Assembly (NCBI GenBank): GCA_035524335.1
Contig: DATKPE010000057.1
Coordinates: 1-64,000 of the forward strand
Length of the DNA: 64,000 bases
Direction: 5' to 3'
Source: DATKPE01 sp035524335
Lineage (GTDB): Bacteria; Bacteroidota; Ignavibacteria; UBA10030; SZUA-254
The position numbers and the translations under genes were made by a program. The first letter of the stretch is position 1. Every line of letters begins with the position of its first letter. Below the pieces are notes generated by a model. It ran no database searches, was not told the origin of the DNA, and was given only the letters and a program-made list of their open reading frames with translations. Below are positions 1 to 8,362 of this stretch, piece by piece.

Positions 1-453
1 GGGAATACAGGCATGAGGCTGAGTGAGTTGCTGAATCTGAAATGGTCTAGTGTTTCATTTGATAAGAAGCAGATTGGCGTTGTCAATACGGAAGACTTCA
101 CAACAAAATCAGGCAAGTCAAGGATAGTGCCGATGAATGAGCTGGTCTGTACAATTCTGTCAAAAAGATTTGCAAATAAGAACGGGAGCGAATATGTGTT
201 TCACAAGTCCAACGGGTTCAAATATGACAAAAACTTTATCAGCCACAGATTTAAGAAGTATGTCCGTGCGGCAGGGCTGAATGATAAGTACCACTTCCAT
301 ACTCTGAGGCATTCATTTGCGAGTTGGCTGGCGTTGAAAGAAGTGCCGATATTTTCTATACAGCAATTGCTTGGACACGCTTCGGTAAACACCACGTTAC
401 AGTACGCACATCTGAGTTCAAGTGTTCTTCATTCGGCGGTGAATAAGATATAG
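1..453 (+). CDS. Tyrosine recombinase/integrase, C-terminal part (gene starts before the window)
   Basis: Catalytic half of a phage-type tyrosine recombinase, which cuts and rejoins DNA through a phosphotyrosine. The reading frame is open from base 1, so the N-terminal DNA-binding part lies outside the window. Visible motifs are the first catalytic Arg in TGMRLSE, a beta-hairpin with Lys in KSGKSRIVP, the HTLRH box, the GHAS box and the nucleophile Tyr in TLQYAH, so the active site looks complete. It ends with TAG. The gene and its neighbours to about 2004 are clearly more AT-rich than the rest of the window, which fits a mobile element. Whether it serves an integrated element or a XerC/D-like role cannot be decided without the N terminus. 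Confidence 0.9.
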   Translation, partial: GNTGMRLSELLNLKWSSVSFDKKQIGVVNTEDFTTKSGKSRIVPMNELVCTILSKRFANKNGSEYVFHKSNGFKYDKNFISHRFKKYVRAAGLNDKYHFHTLRHSFASWLALKEVPIFSIQQLLGHASVNTTLQYAHLSSSVLHSAVNKI

Positions 454-454
454 G

Positions 455-577
455 AATATTCACAGCAGGAATGTTTTTCCACCTCTTTACCCTGCCATCC
501 GTTACCCTTCCAGCGGGTTTGTGGTTTGTACGTCATACCAGTTACCATTCCAGTGAAGTTTAAAATCAATATTCACA
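455..577. repeat. Nested imperfect direct repeats beside the integrase
   Basis: The gap between the integrase and the next gene holds two repeat pairs. AATATTCACA occurs at 455-464 and again at 568-577. Between them, GTTACCCTTCCAGCG at 501-515 matches GTTACCATTCCAGTG at 541-555 in 13 of 15 positions, 40 bases apart. Short repeats next to an integrase gene are often its arm-type binding sites; that role is inferred. Confidence 0.45.
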
Positions 578-596
578 TCATTTGAAAGGTACTGAA

Positions 597-785
597 ATGA
601 AACAGACTGAAGTGGTGACGGTGCTGAAAAGCAGGATAGCAAATGCTAATAAAGACGGGAAGGGTTATGTTCTCCCGAAGAGTTATAATCATATCTGGGC
701 GTTGGAATTGCAGAACTTGATTGACAAGAAGATGGCGAAGGAAATTAAATCAAAAGACAAGAAAAAAGGTGTTTGGTTGAAATGA
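597..785 (+). CDS. Small basic hypothetical protein, 62 aa
   Basis: I do not recognise this protein. It is 62 residues long, rich in Lys, and ends in a strongly basic tail, so nucleic-acid binding is possible but unproven. The ATG at 597 is preferred over an in-frame TTG at 582 because GAAAGG at 584-589 sits at a good ribosome-binding distance from it. It lies in the AT-rich segment between the integrase and an unknown lipoprotein and is followed by a clear terminator-like hairpin, which supports a real transcription unit. Similar small basic proteins are common accessory genes in mobile elements. Confidence 0.55.
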   Translation: MKQTEVVTVLKSRIANANKDGKGYVLPKSYNHIWALELQNLIDKKMAKEIKSKDKKKGVWLK

Positions 786-809
786 CCACAAGTTATTAAT
801 AAATAATCA

Positions 810-834
810 GGCTGGGGTAACACCTGGCCTTTTT
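810..834 (+). terminator. Rho-independent terminator after the small basic gene
   Basis: GGCTGGG (810-816) can pair with CCTGGCC (823-829) through seven pairs, two of them G-U. The stem is followed at once by TTTTT (830-834). It lies 24 bases after the stop codon at 785. Confidence 0.6.
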
Positions 835-835
835 A

Positions 836-864
836 TTGCGGTTGCGACTACCACTTTGTATATT
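836..864 (+). promoter_or_regulatory. Predicted promoter for the lipoprotein gene at 970
   Basis: TTGCGG (836-841), a 17-base spacer and TATATT (859-864). The start would be near 871, giving a leader of about 100 bases. It directly follows the terminator at 810-834. Confidence 0.5.
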
Positions 865-969
865 GCTCTCCTCAGGGAGTTGAAAATATTTTTCAAATCA
901 TTTCAGGTTTTGTTCTTTCCATACTAGAGAAATTCAAGTTTCTTCTTAAGACCAATTTGCGAGGTCAAT

Positions 970-1830
970 ATGGACAGAACGGATTTGCACTCGCTCAATA
1001 AATCATCACTGTTTTCTTCATTCATAATCTTCTGCGTGCTCCTTATAATACTTTTTTCTGAATCTTGTTATGATAACTCACCATTGACTGGTCCAACAAT
1101 CGTCAACATTTCGCATGGTCAGGGAGTGCGTCCGGGAACACCAACCAGCACCAACGCTCATGATGCTTATGCGTTTTCGGTCAATGCGACCTCAATAACA
1201 ATGCAATATCAGGATAGCCTAAATTTTGACACAAACACCGTAAGCTATTCTATAATTGTAACCGGGTACAATGAGGGATATGGTATTATCTCGCTGATTG
1301 ACACTGGGGGCAAGCAAATGCTCAGAGACTCCATCATAAGTGACACCGTGTTAGCGAATTCTAATCTTATCGGGTACATACCAAAGAAATTCGCACTGAA
1401 TCTAACAAAGTTTTCTGGGAGGATTATCATTGAGGTGACAAAAAAAGATTATGGAATGACCCCAACAATATTCGGGTTGTGGAATTGGCTTTATACAGGC
1501 GGGATTGGTGAGGTAACCCCCGCGACTCTGGGGTTTCATGCTTTACTTAATCTCTCAGAGGATTATAAGTGGTCAATTATTGTGGGAGATACGATTGCAT
1601 TTCAGGGAACATTTTCACTTGATTATGCGAATTCTACCATGTCATGGTATGGTGATATTCTTACCAATCCGGTTGCGGCAATATTTGGAAACAATAGAAC
1701 ATTTGCCTTTGAATTCTTTTATCCTGATGAGTTATCAATGTGGGGATGGGGCACAACTGATTATTATGGTTATTTTTCTAGAGTGAAGTTCCTGGGGAAT
1801 GGAGTGAAAATATCTCAGCCATCACATTAA
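970..1830 (+). CDS. Unknown secreted lipoprotein, 286 aa
   Basis: A predicted exported protein of unknown function. Residues about 12-33 form a hydrophobic signal segment ending in SESC, a plausible lipobox with the lipidated Cys at about 33. The mature part is rich in Ser, Thr, Asn and aromatic residues and looks beta-rich, as in many surface lipoproteins of this group. GAGGT lies a few bases before the ATG. Its base composition is markedly AT-rich compared with genes after 2290, like the integrase, so it probably arrived by transfer. I see no enzymatic motif and assign no function. Confidence 0.7.
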   Translation: MDRTDLHSLNKSSLFSSFIIFCVLLIILFSESCYDNSPLTGPTIVNISHGQGVRPGTPTSTNAHDAYAFSVNATSITMQYQDSLNFDTNTVSYSIIVTGYNEGYGIISLIDTGGKQMLRDSIISDTVLANSNLIGYIPKKFALNLTKFSGRIIIEVTKKDYGMTPTIFGLWNWLYTGGIGEVTPATLGFHALLNLSEDYKWSIIVGDTIAFQGTFSLDYANSTMSWYGDILTNPVAAIFGNNRTFAFEFFYPDELSMWGWGTTDYYGYFSRVKFLGNGVKISQPSH

Positions 1831-1869
1831 TATTCTATTTGAAATACATAATCAGAATATTTTTAAATT

Positions 1870-2004
1870 ATGAATCTATTCGGTGTGCCTTTTGACAAGA
1901 TTGATGCAAGCCATATCCTTGCGCTTGAAGCTAATAATTCCTCAGAATCGCAAACATTGGATTTCAAACTGACACTGCCAAGTGAGGGTCAATTCAATAC
2001 TTAG
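1870..2004 (+). pseudogene. Truncated AlbA/Schlafen-type (AlbA_2) protein fragment
   Basis: A 44-codon frame from ATG 1870 to TAG 2002-2004. Its sequence around residues 24-37, SSESQTLDFKLTLP, closely resembles the start of bacterial AlbA_2 (Schlafen-like) putative DNA-binding proteins, in which a conserved Glu is followed by LEFK. Complete members are usually several hundred residues long, so only the N terminus remains. The frame stops where base composition changes from AT-rich to GC-rich, which suggests the gene was cut at the edge of the foreign segment. The family call rests on one motif. Confidence 0.45.
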
Positions 2005-2252
2005 GCGTGTTCGTTTGGAAAAGGCATGCATTCACGGGATGCCAGATGAGGGACCCGGGAAGAGATTCCGTCATTCTGAGAACTCTCTCAATCCTAAGAA
2101 CGAAATTGCGCGATCTCTTTCCGGATTTCAGAAAATAATCGGCTGAAGTACTCCCCCCATCCGGAAATTGTCTTCGGAATATGATGAGAAACACGGATCT
2201 TCGCTGATTTCCGGACCGCCCGCAGTCTCTCAACCTAACTCCCTGCAAATCT
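2005..2252. other. Gene-free stretch at the composition boundary
   Basis: About 250 bases between the AlbA_2 fragment and the next promoter. Composition becomes GC-rich here. I see no convincing frame, RNA gene or terminator. If the AT-rich segment is an integrated element, its right-hand junction should lie at or just before this stretch. Confidence 0.4.
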
Positions 2253-2281
2253 TTGATTTTCAGACAGCGGTTTACTATTAT
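2253..2281 (+). promoter_or_regulatory. Predicted promoter of the SpoIIE-type phosphatase gene (near-leaderless)
   Basis: TTGATT (2253-2258), 17 bases, TATTAT (2276-2281). The expected transcript start at about 2288 is only two bases before the ATG at 2290. Confidence 0.65.
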
Positions 2282-2289
2282 ACTTGTTT

Positions 2290-4803
2290 ATGAAGCTTTC
2301 CCTGAAAAACGCATCCCCCCGGACGATCAGGATCACTTTTACGGTCCTGGCCATCCTGACAACCGCCATCGCGGCGGCGCACCTGATGGACCCGCTCGTC
2401 TTCAACGTCACCACCAACGACGAGTGCCTCTGGGTCAAAACGGAAGACGGACGGAATGGGATCGTCATCCATGAGATCATCCAGGGCGGCGTCACCGACC
2501 GGGCCGGCGTCCGCGACGGCGACTCGCTCCTTGCCATCAACGGCAAACCCGTCACGTTTCTCACCGCCCAGGGCACCCTCAACCGCTACAACTACGGCGA
2601 TACCGTCACCTATGCCCTGGCCCGCGGATCGGCGCATCTTGAAGCACGGATCGAGGTTCTGAAACTCTTCGATATCCTCGACGTCTCCCTCTTCTTTCTC
2701 GGTTTCGGTTTTCTCACCGTCGGCTATATCGTCGTCATGACAAAACCGGAGGGATCCATTCAGCGGATGTTCGGCATCTACGGCATTCTGGCCCTCCTCC
2801 TCTTCGGCGTCTTCAATCCGGGTCTGGCCGTCGGCAACGTCTCCGCCTGGCGGGCGATTGCCATCCTGATCGGCTTCTTCGCCGGGAGAGTGATCGCGCC
2901 TCCCTACATGGTCCGGTTCTTTCTCCATTTTCCGGTCCGGAACGCCCTCGCCCGGAATCGCTGGATCAGCGCTCTCCTCTACATCATCAGCACCGGCTCG
3001 CTGGTGCTTCTCGTCCTGAGCGGACGATTCAATTTCTCCCAGGGAACGTCGCTCGCGCTTCTCGGAACCCCGATCATCTTTTTCCTCGGCGGGCTGGGAA
3101 TCTTCATCTTCACCTACGCGACGGGGATCGATCCGGCGACGCGGCGCCAGCTCCGGCCGATCCTGCTCGGCGTTGCCATCGGCATCGGCGTCTTCGCCTA
3201 TATGTTCCTGCTGATCTTCCTTTACTCGGTCGCCTTTTTCTTCCTGAAGCCGCTCCTCATGCTTCCGATCGTCCTCCTCATCCTGACCCCGGTGTCGTTC
3301 GGCTACGCGATCTTCCGCTACCGGCTCATGGACATCGACCTGATCGTGGAGCGGAGCCTTCTCTACGGCGCGATCACCGCGTCCCTCGCCGGCGTCTACG
3401 TGGCGCTGGTCTTCGGCCTCGGCAGTCTCCTCGGGATGATTGTGCCCGAGCTGAACAGCCGCCTCGTCAGCGTCGCGGCGTTCATCGTCATCGCGTTTAT
3501 CTTCGACCCGGTCAAACAGCGGGTCCAGAACTCCATCGACCGGACCTTCTACCGGGAACGGCACGATTATCAGAAGGCGCTTCTGGAATTCAGTCAGGAA
3601 CTCCCCCGGTTCATCGACGTTCATCAGATCATGGAATCGATCGTCGCGAGGATCTCGTCGACCATGCACGTCGATACGCTCGCGGTCGTCGTCTACCTCC
3701 CCGACGGCACGACGGCCTTCACCGGCCGCAATCTGACGAAGGAGGAATGCTCCTTCTCACCCTCGGACGACGGGCTCCGCTCGTACCTGACGCGTACCGG
3801 CCATCCGCAGTCGCTGGCGTTCATCCGGGAAGAAACCACGATCACCGACGAGGACGACCGGCGGCTCATCGCGGCGTCGGGCGTCGTCTCCGCCGTTCCG
3901 ATGATTCTGCAGGAGAGGCTCCTCGGCATCATTCTCGTCGGCCCGAAGCGGTCCGGAAAAGTCTACTCGAAGGAGGATCACAACCTCCTCGCGACCGTCG
4001 CCGTTCAGGCGGCCATCGCCATCGAGAACGCGCGACTGCAGGAGTCGGAGCTGGAAAAACAGAAGATTCAGAAGGAGCTCGACCTCGCGCGAAGGATCCA
4101 GGAGGGGCTTCTGCCGAAAGCCGATCCGGCGCTCCCGCCGCTCGACGTTGCCGGCATCACCATTCCGGCGCTCACGGTCGGGGGAGATTACTATGATTAT
4201 ATCCGCCCCGCTCCCGGGAAACTTCTTACGGTGGTTGCGGACGTCTCGGGCAAGGGAATGTCGGCGGCGCTCTACATGTCGAAGATCCAGGGCATGATCC
4301 AGCTTGCGGCGGGGATGTACCAGTCGCCGAAGGAAATGCTGATCCACGTCAACCGCCTCCTCTACGGCGGCATCGAACGGTCGTCGTTCATCACGATGAT
4401 CCTCCTGCTCTGGGATCTCGAGCAGAGGACGGCCCGCATCTGCCGGGCCGGGCACAACAAGGCGATCATCGCCGCCGGCGGAAAACCCCCGGCGCTCCTC
4501 AACACCGCGGGAATCGGCCTGGGCCTCGAACGCGGTCCCCTCTTCGACCAGACGCTCGAGGAGATCAGCATTCCGTTCGACCGGCAGTCGCTCGTGATCC
4601 TGTACTCGGACGGCCTCCCCGAAACGATGGACTCCTCGGGGGCGCTCCTGGGGGAAGAGGCCATTCTCGGCATCGCGTGCGACCGGGCCGGCCGGTCGTC
4701 CCGCCAGATCCTCGATTCGCTTCTCGCCGCCGCCGACGGTTTCCGGGGAAATGCCGAACAGCACGACGATATTACCATCGTCGTCCATCAGGTCGGCGGA
4801 TAA
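2290..4803 (+). CDS. PDZ-7TM-GAF-SpoIIE (PP2C-like) serine phosphatase
   Basis: A membrane signalling protein of about 837 residues, probably a RsbU-type phosphatase that acts on an anti-sigma antagonist. Order of parts: an N-terminal membrane segment; a PDZ domain (about 45-125, with AGVRDGDSLLAINGKPV); about seven membrane segments (about 130-400); a GAF domain (about 440-580); a short coiled linker; and a SpoIIE phosphatase domain (about 610-837). The phosphatase metal-binding motifs GGDYYD, VADVSGKG, YSDGLPE and HDDITIVV are all present. An outward PDZ domain suggests sensing of a peptide or protein outside the cytoplasm; that is inference. ATG 2290 is chosen over TTG 2284 because of the promoter position. 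No partner switch genes are next to it. Confidence 0.85.
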   Translation: MKLSLKNASPRTIRITFTVLAILTTAIAAAHLMDPLVFNVTTNDECLWVKTEDGRNGIVIHEIIQGGVTDRAGVRDGDSLLAINGKPVTFLTAQGTLNRYNYGDTVTYALARGSAHLEARIEVLKLFDILDVSLFFLGFGFLTVGYIVVMTKPEGSIQRMFGIYGILALLLFGVFNPGLAVGNVSAWRAIAILIGFFAGRVIAPPYMVRFFLHFPVRNALARNRWISALLYIISTGSLVLLVLSGRFNFSQGTSLALLGTPIIFFLGGLGIFIFTYATGIDPATRRQLRPILLGVAIGIGVFAYMFLLIFLYSVAFFFLKPLLMLPIVLLILTPVSFGYAIFRYRLMDIDLIVERSLLYGAITASLAGVYVALVFGLGSLLGMIVPELNSRLVSVAAFIVIAFIFDPVKQRVQNSIDRTFYRERHDYQKALLEFSQELPRFIDVHQIMESIVARISSTMHVDTLAVVVYLPDGTTAFTGRNLTKEECSFSPSDDGLRSYLTRTGHPQSLAFIREETTITDEDDRRLIAASGVVSAVPMILQERLLGIILVGPKRSGKVYSKEDHNLLATVAVQAAIAIENARLQESELEKQKIQKELDLARRIQEGLLPKADPALPPLDVAGITIPALTVGGDYYDYIRPAPGKLLTVVADVSGKGMSAALYMSKIQGMIQLAAGMYQSPKEMLIHVNRLLYGGIERSSFITMILLLWDLEQRTARICRAGHNKAIIAAGGKPPALLNTAGIGLGLERGPLFDQTLEEISIPFDRQSLVILYSDGLPETMDSSGALLGEEAILGIACDRAGRSSRQILDSLLAAADGFRGNAEQHDDITIVVHQVGG

Positions 4804-4814
4804 CCGGGGCCCGT

Positions 4815-4843
4815 TTGGAAATCTTCCCCGAACTCCGTTAATT
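4815..4843 (+). promoter_or_regulatory. Possible promoter of the cytochrome-like lipoprotein gene
   Basis: TTGGAA (4815-4820), 17 bases, TTAATT (4838-4843). Start near 4850, which favours ATG 4863 over an in-frame GTG at 4845. The -10 box is weak. Confidence 0.4.
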
Positions 4844-4862
4844 TGTGTACAACGCGCCCATT

Positions 4863-5300
4863 ATGAACCGGATACGACCACCCATGGACATCGCACGATA
4901 CCTCCGCGTACCGTTCTCATTCTGCCTTCTTGTCTTCTCCCTCTCCGCCTGCAAGGACAGCACAACCGACAACACACAGCAGAACATCGTCTTCCCTCCA
5001 TCCCATGTCAGCTACGGTAAACAGGTCGAACCTCTTTTTCTGGCCGCCTGTGCAATTCCGGGATGCCACACTGAGGAATCCGCCCCCGACGCGGGCGGCC
5101 TGAGTCTCGAGACATACCAGGATGCCCTCTCGGTCCCGCTGGTGATCATACCGAAGGACACGCTCGACAGCCGTCTGGTCTGGAGCATTCAGGGAGAACA
5201 CGGTGCGACGATCATGCCGCCGATCGGGAGACCGCCGCTGTCGGCCAATCAGATCACCGGATTGAAAACGTGGATCAAAGAGGGAGCGCTGAACAACTGA
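4863..5300 (+). CDS. Cytochrome c-like lipoprotein with a CX4CH motif
   Basis: A small exported lipoprotein of 145 residues. The signal peptide ends in FSLSAC, a good lipobox. The mature part holds CAIPGCH followed by GGLSLETYQDAL and later IMPPIGRPPLS and GLKTWIKEGA, the pattern of the planctomycete-type/anchored c-type cytochrome domain common in this phylum. The heme-type motif is CX4CH and not the usual CXXCH, so heme attachment is uncertain. The Met in IMPP could be the second heme ligand. It meets nuoF tail to tail with no gap: the adjoining stop codons form TGATCA. Confidence 0.7.
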   Translation: MNRIRPPMDIARYLRVPFSFCLLVFSLSACKDSTTDNTQQNIVFPPSHVSYGKQVEPLFLAACAIPGCHTEESAPDAGGLSLETYQDALSVPLVIIPKDTLDSRLVWSIQGEHGATIMPPIGRPPLSANQITGLKTWIKEGALNN

Positions 5301-6611
5301 TCAGGAGGTGACGAGGTGGGGAGGCTTCACGGGAGCCGTCCGGCCCGTTGAAGGGGTGATGCGGGCTTCCAGTTCGTGTCGGAACTTGCGGATGAAACTC
5401 TGCACCGGCCACGCCGCCGCATCGCCGAGCGCACAAATGGTGTTTCCCTCGATGTTGTTCGCGACATCAAGGAGAAGATCGATATCCCCCGCCGCGGCGT
5501 TTCCCCCGGAGAATCGTTTGAGGATTTTTTCCATCCAGCCGCATCCCTCCCTGCACGGGGTACACTGTCCGCACGACTCGTGATGGTAAAAATGCGCGAT
5601 CCGGGTGATGACCCTGAGGAGATCGGTATCTTCGTCCATAACGATGATCCCGCCGGTGCCGATGGAGGTGCCCGCGGCCTTCAGCGAGTCGGCGTCCATC
5701 CGGACCCCTTCGAGTTCCTCTCCCCGGAGCCACATGGTGGATGATCCGCCGGGAATGACCGCCTTGATCTTTTTGTTCCCGGGGACGCCGCCGGCGTAGT
5801 CGTTAATGATATCGGTGAGCAGGACGCCGGTCGGGAGCTCGTAGACACCCGGTTTATTGACGTGACCGCTGATTCCGATGAGGATCGGACCGGGATGTTT
5901 CGGCGAGCCGATCTTCGCATACCACTCGGCGCCCCGGCTGATGATGAGGGGGACGTTCGCGAGGGTCTCGATATTGTTGATGGTGGTCGGACAGCCCCAG
6001 ACACCGTACTGGGCCGGAAAGGGGGGCTTGACGCGGGGATAGCCGCGGTTCCCTTCTATGGAGGTCATCAGGGCCGACTCTTCCCCGCAGATATACGCTC
6101 CCGCTCCGCGATGGATGTAGAGATCGGTCGAAAACCCCGAGCCGAGGACGTTTTTGCCGATATAGGATCGCGCATAGGCGTCGTCGACGGCGGTCTGAAG
6201 AAGGCCGATCCACTTCGCGTATTCTCCCCGGACATAGACATAAATCGTCGAGATCCCCATCGCATAAGCGGCGATGACGGCGCCTTCGATGAAGAGGTGC
6301 GGATTGAATTCGAAAATCTGGCGGTCCTTGAAGGTTCCGGGTTCGCTCTCGTCACCGTTTGCGCAGAGGTACTTCACTTTCGTGGTCTGTTTCGGCATGA
6401 AGGTCCACTTGAGCCCGGTGGGAAAACATGCGCCGCCGCGGCCGCGGAGGTTCGATTTCTTGACCTCCTCGGTCACTTCTTCCGGTTTCATCCCGAGCGC
6501 CTTGCGGAGGGCAGCATATCCGCCGTTCCGTTCGTACACGTCGATCCTGTGGAGGTCGGGAATTGCGGGAAGGAGAAATTTTTCGAACGCTTCGGGCATC
6601 GCTATTTCCAT
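5301..6611 (-). CDS. nuoF: NADH-quinone oxidoreductase subunit F (complex I, NADH-binding)
   Basis: Binds NADH and FMN and passes electrons to iron-sulfur clusters in complex I. The FMN/NADH glycine-rich region is present as RGRGGACFPTG, with Cys where many relatives have Gly. The cluster motif CGQCTPCREG and the later Cys in NTICALGDA provide the four 4Fe-4S ligands. Length of 436 residues is normal. ATG at 6611 overlaps nuoE by ten bases; a second in-frame ATG at 6599, three bases after nuoE stops, is equally plausible. It is the last gene of the nuoABCDEF operon; nuoG and the membrane subunits are not in this window. Confidence 0.95.
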   Translation of the reverse strand: MEIAMPEAFEKFLLPAIPDLHRIDVYERNGGYAALRKALGMKPEEVTEEVKKSNLRGRGGACFPTGLKWTFMPKQTTKVKYLCANGDESEPGTFKDRQIFEFNPHLFIEGAVIAAYAMGISTIYVYVRGEYAKWIGLLQTAVDDAYARSYIGKNVLGSGFSTDLYIHRGAGAYICGEESALMTSIEGNRGYPRVKPPFPAQYGVWGCPTTINNIETLANVPLIISRGAEWYAKIGSPKHPGPILIGISGHVNKPGVYELPTGVLLTDIINDYAGGVPGNKKIKAVIPGGSSTMWLRGEELEGVRMDADSLKAAGTSIGTGGIIVMDEDTDLLRVITRIAHFYHHESCGQCTPCREGCGWMEKILKRFSGGNAAAGDIDLLLDVANNIEGNTICALGDAAAWPVQSFIRKFRHELEARITPSTGRTAPVKPPHLVTS

Positions 6612-7096
6612 CCTTCCATCAGCCGGTCGAGTTTTTCCGGCGTGAGGTTTTCGGCAAAATCATTGTTGACCTGAAGCATGGGAGCGGTGCCGCAGGAGCC
6701 GAGGCATTCGACCTCGGTGATGGTGAAACGGCCGTCGGCGGTCGTCTCCCCCTCGTGGATTCCGAGCCGTTCGCTCAGGTGCTTCATGATCCGGTCACTG
6801 CCCCGGAGCATGCAGGAAACGTTCGTGCAGACCTGGAGGTGATATTTCCCGACCGGTCTGGAATTGTACATCGTGTAGAACGAAAGGACGCCGAGCACGT
6901 GGCTGACCGGAAGGTCAAGCAGGCCCGCGATGTACTTCATGACCTCACCGGAGATCCAGCCGAACTGCTCCTGCGCCATCCAGAGGACCGGAAGGGTGAG
7001 CGCCTGTTTCGTCGGGTAGCGCTTCCTCATCTCCTCCAGCTTCCTGAGATTTGCCTCGGAAAACTGCACCTGGGGTGCCTGTGCCGCGGTGGTCAT
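6602..7096 (-). CDS. nuoE: NADH-quinone oxidoreductase subunit E (complex I, 2Fe-2S)
   Basis: A thioredoxin-like 2Fe-2S subunit of the NADH-oxidising arm of complex I, 164 residues. The cluster ligands are seen as CTNVSC and, about 37 residues later, CLGSCG. The chosen ATG at 7096 overlaps the nuoD stop by four bases (ATGA), which indicates translational coupling. A longer frame extends to 7228, but its extra part is only the shadow of nuoD. Downstream it overlaps or abuts nuoF. Confidence 0.95.
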   Translation of the reverse strand: MTTAAQAPQVQFSEANLRKLEEMRKRYPTKQALTLPVLWMAQEQFGWISGEVMKYIAGLLDLPVSHVLGVLSFYTMYNSRPVGKYHLQVCTNVSCMLRGSDRIMKHLSERLGIHEGETTADGRFTITEVECLGSCGTAPMLQVNNDFAENLTPEKLDRLMEGWK

Positions 7097-8343
7097 TTGT
7101 CGGCCTCCCCCATCACGGGATCGACACTCCCGATCACCGCAACGACATCGGAGATCATGCCCCCCTTCAGCATGACGGGCATGGCCTGGAGGTTCACGAA
7201 CGAGGGCGAGCGGATCTTGAGACGCCAAGGATACCCTTCCCCGTGGCTGACGAGATAAAAGCCGAGTTCACCCTTGGATCCCTCGATGGCGTGGTAGATC
7301 TCCCCCACCGGCGGGTTGATGCCGAAATTCACGATCATGAAATCGTGGATCAGCTCCTCCATCCTGCTGTAGGTGCGCTCCTTGCGGGGAAGCACCTTCT
7401 TCGGATCCGATGCATGAACCGGGCCGTGCGGCAGTTTTTCGAGAGCCTGCCGGAGAATCTTCACGCTCTCCTTGATTTCCTGGAGACGGACGTAGAACCG
7501 CGCGAGGGTGTCGCCGTCGTCGTAGACCGGCACGTCGAAATCGAGATCGGGATAGACGAGGTACGGCTCGTCGCGCCGCAGATCGTGCCCGATCCCGCTG
7601 GCTCTGAGGCACGGTCCCGTGACGCCGTAGGCGAGGGCGTCTGCGGGCGAGAGATAGCCGACTCCTTCACAGCGGCCGATGAAAATTTTGTTCTTGATGA
7701 GGATATTCTGGCATTCCGAGAGGCCGGTATGGAACTGGTCGAGAAACCCGCGGATCGCGGCAAGTGTTTCGTCCGAGATATCCTGGGCGATCCCGCCGAT
7801 GCGGGTGAAGCTGGTCGTGAACCGGACGCCGGTGAGCAGATCCCAGATGTCCTGAATTTTTTCCCTCTCCCGGAATCCCCAGAGGAGAACGGTCACGGCG
7901 CCGACGTCCATCGCCATCGTGCCGATCCAGACGAGGTGGCTGGCGAGGCGTGCGAGCTCGGCGCAGATGACGCGGATATACTGGGCGCGCGGGGGCGCCT
8001 CGATCCCGGCCAGTTTCTCGACCGCAAGCACGTACGCGACGTTGTTGGCCAGCGGGGAGAGATAATCGAGCCTGTCGGTATGGGGAATGAACTCGTGATA
8101 CGTGGAATTCTCGGCGATCTTCTCGTAGCCGCGGTGGAGATAGCCGAGATCGGGCACGGCCGAGACGATCGTTTCGCCGTCGAGCCGCACCAGGAGCCGG
8201 AGCACGCCGTGCGTGGCCGGATGCTGGGGGCCCATGTTCAGGACCATCTCGTTCTCGAGGGGATCCTCGAACGTGACCGTGGTATCCTGATCCTCGAGGG
8301 CGCGGAGAATTTTTTGCTTCGGTTCGATGACGGAAGAAGGCAT
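7093..8343 (-). CDS. nuoD: NADH-quinone oxidoreductase subunit D (complex I, 49 kDa type)
   Basis: Forms, with NuoB, the quinone-binding site of the peripheral arm of complex I. The 416-residue protein has the family hallmarks MGPQHPATHGV near residue 37, DLGYLHRGYEK, HTDRLDYLSP and a C-terminal end in VDPVMGEADK. It is a separate gene and not a nuoCD fusion. It lies 19 bases after nuoC and overlaps nuoE by four bases, so it is in the middle of a tightly coupled operon. Confidence 0.96.
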   Translation of the reverse strand: MPSSVIEPKQKILRALEDQDTTVTFEDPLENEMVLNMGPQHPATHGVLRLLVRLDGETIVSAVPDLGYLHRGYEKIAENSTYHEFIPHTDRLDYLSPLANNVAYVLAVEKLAGIEAPPRAQYIRVICAELARLASHLVWIGTMAMDVGAVTVLLWGFREREKIQDIWDLLTGVRFTTSFTRIGGIAQDISDETLAAIRGFLDQFHTGLSECQNILIKNKIFIGRCEGVGYLSPADALAYGVTGPCLRASGIGHDLRRDEPYLVYPDLDFDVPVYDDGDTLARFYVRLQEIKESVKILRQALEKLPHGPVHASDPKKVLPRKERTYSRMEELIHDFMIVNFGINPPVGEIYHAIEGSKGELGFYLVSHGEGYPWRLKIRSPSFVNLQAMPVMLKGGMISDVVAVIGSVDPVMGEADK

Positions 8344-8362
8344 GATCGGTGCGGGTGTGGCG

